From Klebsiella pneumoniae (lineage in GTDB: Bacteria > Pseudomonadota > Gammaproteobacteria > Pseudomonadales > Pseudohongiellaceae), in contig CAMBPO010000106.1 in the NCBI GenBank assembly GCA_945869725.1, forward strand, positions 1 through 5,360: a stretch of 5,360 bases of DNA, given 5' to 3'. Positions 1 through 5,360 of the stretch are shown one piece after another. The position numbers and the translations under genes are program-made. Numbering within the stretch: position 1 is the first letter of the stretch; every line of letters begins with the position of its first letter. Under the pieces are notes generated by a model. The model had not been told where the DNA came from. It made no database searches and was given only the letters and a program-made list of their open reading frames with translations.

Positions 1-405
1 ATCAGCTACTCGTTTTTGCTGGCGCTGTTGTACATATTTTTCCGTTACCCGCTGGTTGAGGTGTTTGCGCCGCCGCAAGGTGATTTCAGTGAAATCCGCA
101 GCCTGGCGGCGTTCATGATGATAGGTTTGTGTTGTTACACCGTAGCGGACGCCATCATTCAGGTGTCGGGCGGCGTTTTGAGGGGTGCGGGTGACACACA
201 ATGGGTGATGTATTCATCGACGGCATTACACTGGTTGATGCTGGTGATTCAGTACCTGGTGATCCGTGTCTGGGAGTTTGGTCGCGAGGCGTCCTGGTTG
301 GTGTTCTGCGCCATGATTCTGGCGATAGCGATCGTCTTTTTGCTGCGCCTGTGGTCGGGTAAGTGGCGCGATGAGAAGGCGCTACAAGCGGTGATGGCGG
401 AATGA
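1..405 (+). CDS. MATE-family efflux transporter, C-terminal part (5' end outside window)
   Basis: This frame is open from the left edge and stops at TGA 403-405, giving the last 134 residues of a membrane protein. MATE transporters are inner-membrane antiporters that export drugs and other compounds using a Na+ or H+ gradient; a full protein has about 450 residues and 12 helices. Three or four hydrophobic helices are visible. The stretch VSGGVLRGAGDTQWVMY (roughly residues 56-72 of the fragment) matches the conserved G-x-x-R-G-x-G-D-T segment in the C-terminal half of MATE proteins. The protein ends in a short charged tail, as is usual for the family. The true start lies upstream of the window; the TTG at 16 is internal. 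The substrate cannot be told. No strong terminator follows, only a weak CTCAA/TTGAG hairpin near 467-478, and 153 bases separate it from cstA. Confidence 0.82.
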   Translation: MSYSFLLALLYIFFRYPLVEVFAPPQGDFSEIRSLAAFMMIGLCCYTVADAIIQVSGGVLRGAGDTQWVMYSSTALHWLMLVIQYLVIRVWEFGREASWLVFCAMILAIAIVFLLRLWSGKWRDEKALQAVMAE

Positions 406-486
406 GGTGACCCAGTTCCGCAGCAGACTAGAACACTTCAGGCGATAATCTGCGCGGCTTATGGCTCTCAAAATTGAGGTTGCCAA

Positions 487-553
487 CAGGTTTATCTCCT
501 GTAAACTTGATTTCATTGTATTAAACGCTGTGGCTTGTACATTTGGGAGATAA
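487..553 (+). promoter_or_regulatory. Possible SD-sequestering leader structure before cstA
   Basis: TTATCTCC at 492-499 is a perfect 8-nt complement of GGAGATAA at 546-553, which contains the cstA Shine-Dalgarno. The same anti-SD bases lie across the loop of a competing local hairpin: CAGGTTTA 487-494 pairs with TAAACTTG 502-509, with one G-U pair and a 7-nt loop. The two pairings are mutually exclusive, so the leader could switch between SD-free and SD-blocked states. This is inference from base pairing. No transcription start is known, and no convincing -35/-10 pair was found in 406-540. In E. coli, cstA is known to be controlled translationally by CsrA and transcriptionally by CRP; no clear CRP palindrome is visible here, and the only GGA in the right place is the SD itself. 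Confidence 0.3.
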
Positions 554-558
554 CAATA

Positions 559-2601
559 ATGAGAGAAAAATTATTCTGGGCGGTTGTCGCTTTGCTGGGC
601 GCCGCTTGCATCGGAGTTCTTGCCCTGCACCGTGGTGAAACCATCAGTGCCCTCTGGCTTGTTACGGCTGCCTTGTGTGTTTACACCATAGCCTATCGAT
701 TTTACAGTCGGTTCATTGCTGACAAAGTTCTGATTCTCGATCCCCTTCGCGCCACTCCAGCCCATACAAAATCCGATGGTCTGGACTTCGTGCCGACCCA
801 CAAATGGGTATTGTTTGGGCATCACTTTGCGGCAATTGCCGGAGCAGGCCCTCTTGTTGGTCCTGTGCTTGCTGCGCAAATGGGTTATCTGCCCGGAACC
901 CTGTGGATTCTTGCGGGTGTAGTCTTCGCCGGTGCTGTTCAGGACATGATCATTATGTTCTTGTCGACGCGTCGGGGCGGAGCCTCCCTCGGAGACATGA
1001 TTCGTAAAGAAATGGGTCCTGTCGCCGGTTTTATAGGTCTTGTTGGTATCCTTGCAATTCTTATCATCCTGCTGGCCGTTCTAGGCATGATTGTTGTTAG
1101 AGCGTTGACGGGTAGTTCGTGGGGTGTATTCACGCTGGCCATGACGATACCAATAGCCCTGTTTATGGGCCTGTATCTTCGATATATACGCCCCGGTAAA
1201 GTTGGAGAAATATCAGTAGTAGGCTTTGGGCTGCTCATTTTTGCACTGATTTATGGTCAAACAATTCCATCGCATCCGACCTGGGGACCTTTCTTTACAC
1301 TTGACGGACAAGCTCTGACATTGTGGCTGATGGCCTACGGTTTTGTGGCGTCTGTGCTGCCGGTTTGGTTGCTCCTGGCGCCGCGCGATTACTTGTCAAC
1401 ATTCCTGAAAATTGGCGTGATTGCAGCTCTGGCTGTTGGTATTTTTATCGTCAATCCGCCGCTGATGATGCCGAAATTCACATCGTTTATTGACGGTACC
1501 GGGCCGGTGTTCTCTGGTTCTCTGTTCCCATTCTTGTTTATTACAATTGCTTGTGGTGCTGTATCCGGTTTCCATGCGCTGGTATCGTCTGGTACCACAC
1601 CAAAAATGATCGGCAATGAAAGTCATATTCGACCCATTGGTTATGGCGCCATGTTAACGGAATCATTTGTTGCCATCATGGCACTGATTGCAGCCACCGT
1701 GCTTGAGCCCGGTGTTTACTTTGCGCTTAACAGTAGCGCTGCTGTGATTGGGACCACGGTGCAAAGTGCCGCTGAAACGATCAGTTCCTGGGGATTTGTG
1801 GTGACTCCGGAAATGCTCGAGCAATATGCCAAAGATATGGGTGAGAGTTCACTCCTGTCTAAAACCGGTGGAGCACCCACGTTCGCGGTGGGCATGGCTC
1901 ACATTTTGTCGCAGGTAATTGGTGGCACGGCCATGATGCCGTTCTGGTACCAGTTTGCGATTTTATTTGAAGCACTGTTCATTCTGACGACTGTTGATGC
2001 CGGTACCCGGGTATGTCGTTTCCTGATGCAGGATCTGATGGGCATGGCTGTGCCAGCCATGAAAGACACCAACAATCACGTGGCAAGCTGGCTTGCAACT
2101 GCGTTGGTGGTATCAGGTTGGGGATATTTCCTGTACGCAGGTGTGTCTGACCCCTTCGGCGGAATCAACAGTTTGTGGGCGCTGTTCGGAATATCTAACC
2201 AGATGCTTGCTGGTATCGCTCTGATTTTGGCTACTGTTGTTCTAGTGCGTCTGGGGCGCGGAAGACTGGCGCTGGTGCCTGCGATCCCTGCTGTTTGGGT
2301 GTTATTGATCACTATGATCGCGGGTTGGCAGAAACTTTTCAGTGAACTGCCTGCGGTTGGCTTTCTATCACATGCCCAGGTATTCGCTGATGCGATTGCA
2401 CGCGGCGAGGTCATCGCACCTGCTACGTCGATGGCACAAATGGAAGCAGTACTGTTTAACGATCGTATCAATGCGTTTATGACTGCATTCTTCATGACCG
2501 TGGTGATTGTGATGGTAGTGTTGGCTATAAAAACGATACATAAAGCGCTAAACAGTCCACAACTTTCTGAAGAAAAGATGCTCGAGGAGTATATTGCATG
2601 A
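559..2601 (+). CDS. cstA: CstA-family carbon starvation transporter
   Basis: CstA proteins are large inner-membrane transporters. E. coli CstA and its paralogue BtsT (YjiY) take up pyruvate, and CstA is also linked to peptide use during carbon starvation. This one has 680 residues from the ATG at 559; E. coli CstA has 701. The ATG is preferred over an in-frame TTG at 535 because GGGAG (545-549) sits 9 nt before it. The N-terminus is a hydrophobic helix (about 5-24). The family signature GHHFAAIAGAGPLVGP lies at 87-102, followed by a GAVQD segment and STRR. SSGTTPKM at about 343-350 and the VDAGTR segment near 480 also match E. coli CstA, and the body has many hydrophobic helices. The C-terminus is roughly 20 residues shorter than in E. 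coli. It overlaps the next gene by ATGA, an arrangement known for cstA-ybdD and yjiY-yjiX, so the two are probably co-translated. Which substrate it carries, pyruvate or peptides, cannot be settled from sequence alone. Confidence 0.96.
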   Translation: MREKLFWAVVALLGAACIGVLALHRGETISALWLVTAALCVYTIAYRFYSRFIADKVLILDPLRATPAHTKSDGLDFVPTHKWVLFGHHFAAIAGAGPLVGPVLAAQMGYLPGTLWILAGVVFAGAVQDMIIMFLSTRRGGASLGDMIRKEMGPVAGFIGLVGILAILIILLAVLGMIVVRALTGSSWGVFTLAMTIPIALFMGLYLRYIRPGKVGEISVVGFGLLIFALIYGQTIPSHPTWGPFFTLDGQALTLWLMAYGFVASVLPVWLLLAPRDYLSTFLKIGVIAALAVGIFIVNPPLMMPKFTSFIDGTGPVFSGSLFPFLFITIACGAVSGFHALVSSGTTPKMIGNESHIRPIGYGAMLTESFVAIMALIAATVLEPGVYFALNSSAAVIGTTVQSAAETISSWGFVVTPEMLEQYAKDMGESSLLSKTGGAPTFAVGMAHILSQVIGGTAMMPFWYQFAILFEALFILTTVDAGTRVCRFLMQDLMGMAVPAMKDTNNHVASWLATALVVSGWGYFLYAGVSDPFGGINSLWALFGISNQMLAGIALILATVVLVRLGRGRLALVPAIPAVWVLLITMIAGWQKLFSELPAVGFLSHAQVFADAIARGEVIAPATSMAQMEAVLFNDRINAFMTAFFMTVVIVMVVLAIKTIHKALNSPQLSEEKMLEEYIA

Positions 2602-2867
2602 CACAAAGCGTTGATCAGACTTTGCTGATTGTTCGACCTGCGAGTCCGCTGTCTGCACCATGGGCCTCGATGCGCCGCGGTCTTCAATTGACGGGCCAGA
2701 CTCTGAAATTGATGATTGGTGTGGGTGATTATGATGTCTACGTCACGCACATGCAGGAACATCACCCTGATGCTAAGTTAATGGATTACAAGGAGTGGTA
2801 CCGCAACAGGGTTGACGCGCGTTACGGTGCATCCAAAGACGGTGCGATGAAGCGCTGTCCCTGCTAA
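2598..2867 (+). CDS. YbdD/YjiX-family CstA-associated small protein
   Basis: An 89-residue cytosolic protein of the YbdD/YjiX (DUF466, 'putative selenoprotein') family, which is found next to cstA/btsT in many proteobacteria. Its role is not firmly known; the genetic link suggests an accessory or regulatory function for the transporter. The core matches E. coli YbdD: TLKLMIGVGDYDVYVTHMQEHHP (split here as TLKLMIGVGDYD, 35-46, and VYVTHMQEHHP, 47-57), then Y64, W67, R69 and DARYG at 73-77. The start ATG overlaps the cstA stop as ATGA, and a strong GAGGAG at 2584-2589 lies 8 nt upstream. This gives an N-terminal extension of about 24 residues relative to E. coli YbdD; an internal ATG at 2670 would remove it but has no good SD. 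The protein ends RCPC, whereas the usual ending is adjacent CC (or Sec-Cys in some relatives). The TAA stop is at 2865-2867, and there is no in-frame TGA. Confidence 0.9.
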   Translation: MTQSVDQTLLIVRPASPLSAPWASMRRGLQLTGQTLKLMIGVGDYDVYVTHMQEHHPDAKLMDYKEWYRNRVDARYGASKDGAMKRCPC

Positions 2868-2890
2868 GAGATAGATCGCAAGAGATGTTT

Positions 2891-2934
2891 AAAAAAAGAC
2901 GCACGGATAAAATTTATCCGTGCGTCTTTTTTTT
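2891..2934 (+). terminator. Rho-independent terminator of the cstA operon
   Basis: A perfect inverted repeat with 21-nt arms (2891-2911 and 2913-2933) around one central A at 2912. The GC-rich part of the stem is GACGCACGG/CCGTGCGTC, and it runs directly into eight Ts (2927-2934). It begins 23 nt after the stop of the YbdD-like gene. The upstream arm starts with seven As, so it also reads as a terminator on the minus strand and could stop readthrough from both convergent units. Confidence 0.92.
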
Positions 2935-2953
2935 AGACAGTTTCTAAAAAGGG

Positions 2954-3002
2954 TATAAAAAGGGGGACGGAGAGATCAAAATTTGATCTCTCCGTCCCCC
3001 TT
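2954..3002 (-). terminator. Palindrome, probable terminator of the minus-strand propeller gene
   Basis: A second perfect inverted repeat with 21-nt arms (2960-2980 and 2982-3002) around a central A at 2981. The stem contains GGGGGACGGAGAGATC/GATCTCTCCGTCCCCC. Read on the minus strand it is followed by TTTTTATA (complement of 2954-2961), whereas on the plus strand only TTAAA follows, so the T-run polarity fits the minus-strand gene that ends at 3026. The G-rich GGGGACGGA arm resembles intergenic palindromes that I recall as scattered in proteobacterial genomes next to REP-associated transposases, so it could also be a dispersed repeat acting as terminator. That second reading is from memory and untested. 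Confidence 0.75.
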
Positions 3003-3012
3003 AAACCCCCCT

Positions 3013-3029
3013 TTAACCTTTCAGGTTAA
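3013..3029 (-). repeat. Small inverted repeat over the propeller gene's stop codon
   Basis: TTAACCT (3013-3019) and AGGTTAA (3023-3029) form a 7-bp hairpin with a 3-nt loop. It spans the TAA stop of the minus-strand gene (3026-3028) and lies 10 nt from the large palindrome. It might add to 3' end stability, but no function can be shown. Confidence 0.45.
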
Positions 3030-4216
3030 CGCACGGAGTATTTAGTAAACGCACCGCCGGCCTGGGTGAGGGAGTTCGGGCCTTCAGCGGCGTAGACATT
3101 GCCCTCGGCGTCGACTGCAACACCTTCACCGGCAGTACCCTGGTAAACGCGGTCTTCGCGCTCGAAGGGTGGAATAAAGCCGGTGACATGGTCGTGATCA
3201 ATGTGACCAATGCGGATGCCGTTACGCCAGCCAACGTGGTTGGTCGGGCTGGATTCGGAGTCGATGGCGTAGATCATGTCGTCATCGGTGATGAACATGC
3301 CGCTGATGCGACTGAAGGTGTAGCGTGACTCCAGATAGTTGCCTTCCTGATCGAAGATTTCGATGCGGTGGTTGCCGCGGTCGGCCACCCACAGACGGCC
3401 TCGGGAGTCAAACTCCAACGCATGTGGAGTACGGAATTCGCCGTGAAGCACGCCAATCTGTCCCCACTGCTTGATAAACGTACCGTCAGGCGCAAACTTC
3501 ATCACGCGGGCCGTAAGACCCGCTGCCCGACCCTCTTCCATGGCCTGATTGGTAATCATGCCCTGGCCACTGTGCCCGTCAGAGACATAGATGCTGCCAT
3601 CGGGGCCGACAATCACATCGTTGGGCTGATTAAAATGTGCGCCATCGTTGCCGGTTTTCCCGGGAGTGCCCAGGCTCAGCAATAGTTCGCCGGTTGGACT
3701 GAATTTATGTACTTGCTGACCTTTGGTTTCATCCGCATTGGTGGCGAAGTCGGTTACCCATACATTGCCCTCATCATCCACATAAAGGCCGTGAGGTGTG
3801 ACCATCAGGCCAGCGCCAAAATTGACTAGTACAGCCCCGGTGTTGCGATCAAATTTGAATATGGGATCAACCAGGTTGGTGTCGCAGGTGATCGGCGCGC
3901 CAGCACCAAAGCTGCCAGCACCGCAGCGCTCGTATGCCCAGAGGTGACCATCAAAGGGGTCGATATCAACACCGGCGGATGAACCCCAGGCGCGGCCTTC
4001 CGGCAGTTGTCCCCAATTCTGGGTGATCACGGGTGCAGGATTGGGTATGCCTTCACCGGTGATTAAGTTTCCCATCGCTGAGGTGTCGGGTGCTGATGCT
4101 GTTGATGTTGATGCTGACTGAGTGTTGGCCGGTTCTGTACAGGCTGTCACCAGCGCGGCGAGGACCATCATGCCCAGCATGGGCTTTTTGAGATTGCCTA
4201 GCGGATTTTTGAACAT
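3026..4216 (-). CDS. PAL-like six-bladed beta-propeller lipoprotein (NHL repeats)
   Basis: A 396-residue protein with a lipoprotein signal: basic N-terminus (K3, K10, K11), hydrophobic core, lipobox VTAC with Cys26, and Thr at +2, which predicts outer-membrane sorting. A low-complexity Ser/Thr/Ala linker (31-47) follows. The rest is an NHL-type propeller. Repeats are seen at TPHGLYVDDEGNVWVTD (140-156), FNQPNDVIVGPDGSIYVSDG (195-214), FRTPHALEFDSRGRLWVADR (261-280) and GEGVAVDAEGNVYAAE (363-378). Their order and spacing match the lyase domain of peptidyl-alpha-hydroxyglycine alpha-amidating lyase (PAL), whose bacterial relatives have unknown substrates. R97, H142, H265 and R280 align with rat PAL R533, H585, H690 and R706. 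H215 stands where the catalytic Tyr is, and E364 where the third metal His is. C98 and C111 could form a disulfide. The ATG at 4216 was chosen because AAGGA (4226-4230) lies 9 nt upstream and the signal peptide starts there; an in-frame ATG at 4288 lacks an SD. It is convergent to cstA and divergent from katG. Confidence 0.85.
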   Translation of the reverse strand: MFKNPLGNLKKPMLGMMVLAALVTACTEPANTQSASTSTASAPDTSAMGNLITGEGIPNPAPVITQNWGQLPEGRAWGSSAGVDIDPFDGHLWAYERCGAGSFGAGAPITCDTNLVDPIFKFDRNTGAVLVNFGAGLMVTPHGLYVDDEGNVWVTDFATNADETKGQQVHKFSPTGELLLSLGTPGKTGNDGAHFNQPNDVIVGPDGSIYVSDGHSGQGMITNQAMEEGRAAGLTARVMKFAPDGTFIKQWGQIGVLHGEFRTPHALEFDSRGRLWVADRGNHRIEIFDQEGNYLESRYTFSRISGMFITDDDMIYAIDSESSPTNHVGWRNGIRIGHIDHDHVTGFIPPFEREDRVYQGTAGEGVAVDAEGNVYAAEGPNSLTQAGGAFTKYSVR

Positions 4217-4222
4217 CGTGAC

Positions 4223-4271
4223 GTTTCCTTTTTGTAAGTTCTTGTTTTGTGTTTGATGTTGCGTTTGGTTG
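4223..4271 (-). promoter_or_regulatory. A/C-rich leader and RBS of the propeller gene
   Basis: On the minus strand this stretch consists almost only of A and C (CAACATCAAACACAAAACAAG and similar), then AAGGAAA as SD. Such leaders are poorly structured and often favour translation; AAC/CAA runs can also contact Hfq. Whether it is transcribed as 5' UTR is inferred. No convincing promoter was found: the best candidate, TAGGAT near 4288 with TTGCCT 15 nt before it, is weak. Confidence 0.35.
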
Positions 4272-4305
4272 AGCAGCAATGGCAGCATCCTATCGACAAC
4301 TTTAA

Positions 4306-4452
4306 CCAGGCAATAGTCAGATGCTAAGAGTGTTCTGCCGAATTTTCAAGGCGGACACCACCACCCACATAAGACCTGCGATTAACCCGTTTTAATGCAT
4401 CCAGTTCAAACAGATATTCGCTGATTGAGGTGCTACGGGTCGTCAAAGTCAA
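4306..4452 (-). pseudogene. Relic of a YfbR-like HD-domain phosphohydrolase (N-terminal fragment)
   Basis: Read on the minus strand, the frame gives SISEYLFELDALKRVNRR, then a short variable turn, then RLENSAEHS, then TAG (4324-4326), then HLTIAW. This fits the start of YfbR-like HD hydrolases (5'-deoxynucleotidase type, about 190-200 residues) with pattern L-K-x-x-N-R ... R-x-E-N-x-x-E-H-S-W/L. The His in AEHS is the first metal ligand of the HD site. TAG stands where many relatives have Trp after EHS, one base from TGG, and matching HL...A residues continue after it. Similarity fades after about six codons, and only some 90 bases remain before the propeller gene, so the HD pair and the rest of the protein are absent. 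The start is unclear (TTG at 4452 or 4446; no ATG). I infer a decayed, truncated gene. A short expressed peptide cannot be excluded but seems unlikely. Family assignment is from motif recognition only. Confidence 0.6.
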
Positions 4453-4523
4453 TGTCCTTGAAACCTTAACTGACCCTGCGTGGCATCGTACCACATCAGG
4501 ATATTTCAACTGGGTTTGCGCAA

Positions 4524-4572
4524 TATCAATAAATAATAACTATTGATAAAAGTTTATTAATAACTTTAATGA
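4524..4572 (+). promoter_or_regulatory. Likely katG promoter with overlapping repeats (possible operator)
   Basis: TTGATA (4543-4548) and TTTAAT (4565-4570) form a plausible sigma-70 -35/-10 pair with a 16-nt spacer, about 85 nt before the katG ATG. The -35 box overlaps one arm of an inverted repeat, TATCAATA 4524-4531 and TATTGATA 4541-4548 (9-nt spacer). TAATAACT also occurs as a direct repeat at 4534-4541 and 4558-4565, and TTATTAATAA (4554-4563) is a palindrome within the spacer. Many katG genes are controlled by OxyR, a LysR-type regulator contacting four short half-sites, but the ATAG/CTAT spacing expected for OxyR is not clearly met. The promoter is moderately supported; regulator identity is unknown. 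Confidence 0.45.
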
Positions 4573-4611
4573 TTGTTGTTGATATGGTGTACAGTCAGTG
4601 GGGAAGGATAG

Positions 4612-5360
<749 letters not shown>

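Noticed and set aside
530..546. Sigma-54-like TGGC...TTTG motif before cstA
   Set aside because: The GC at -12 is missing and the site would overlap the SD, leaving no room for a leader.
535..558. Upstream TTG start for cstA
   Set aside because: The SD GGGAG lies between this TTG and the ATG at 559, and E. coli CstA-like sequence starts near the ATG.
2076..2765. A 229-codon minus-strand open frame antisense to cstA and the YbdD-like gene
   Set aside because: Its product is low in recognisable motifs, lies fully opposite two strongly supported genes, and has no clear RBS; it is a codon-bias shadow.
2598..2867. Selenocysteine (UGA) at the end of the YbdD-like gene
   Set aside because: Both Cys codons are TGT and TGC, the stop is TAA, and no in-frame TGA is present.
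2899..3037. ACGCACGGA repeated at 2899-2907 and 3029-3037
   Set aside because: A 9-nt match, with one copy in a terminator stem and one in coding sequence; best treated as chance.
4217..4288. N-terminal extension of the propeller protein from the ATG at 4288
   Set aside because: No SD before it, the added residues reflect the A/C-rich leader, and the lipoprotein signal starts at 4216.

Overview
The window looks like a chromosomal segment of a moderate-GC, free-living gammaproteobacterium, possibly marine. The evidence is the close similarity of its CstA, YbdD/YjiX-type and KatG proteins to gammaproteobacterial versions, plus E. coli-like Shine-Dalgarno and terminator signals. The exact lineage cannot be fixed from this sequence. 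I see no phage, IS element, CRISPR array or RNA gene.

Layout from left to right: (1) the 3' end of a MATE-family multidrug/Na+ efflux gene on + (1-405); (2) a short leader and then a two-gene operon on +, cstA (559-2601) overlapping by four bases a small YbdD/YjiX-family gene (2598-2870); (3) a convergent intergenic region with two separate perfect 43-nt palindromes, one ending the + operon and one ending the - gene; (4) on -, a lipoprotein with an NHL-type six-bladed beta-propeller of the peptidyl-hydroxyglycine lyase (PAL)-like group (3026-4216); (5) a 440-nt stretch without an intact gene, holding an A/C-rich leader, a broken fragment of a YfbR-like HD phosphohydrolase on -, and an AT-rich divergent promoter region; (6) the 5' part of katG on +, running off the right edge.

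The cstA pair forms a carbon-starvation or pyruvate/peptide uptake unit. KatG is an oxidative-stress enzyme under its own promoter. The propeller lipoprotein is probably an outer-membrane-anchored periplasmic protein of unknown substrate. No single pathway links these units, and I do not see an undescribed multi-gene system. The most notable points are: the HD-hydrolase relic with TAG exactly where the family usually has Trp; the PAL-like protein lacking the usual catalytic Tyr and third metal His; a possible SD-sequestering leader before cstA; the CPC ending of the YbdD-like protein; and the paired palindromes.
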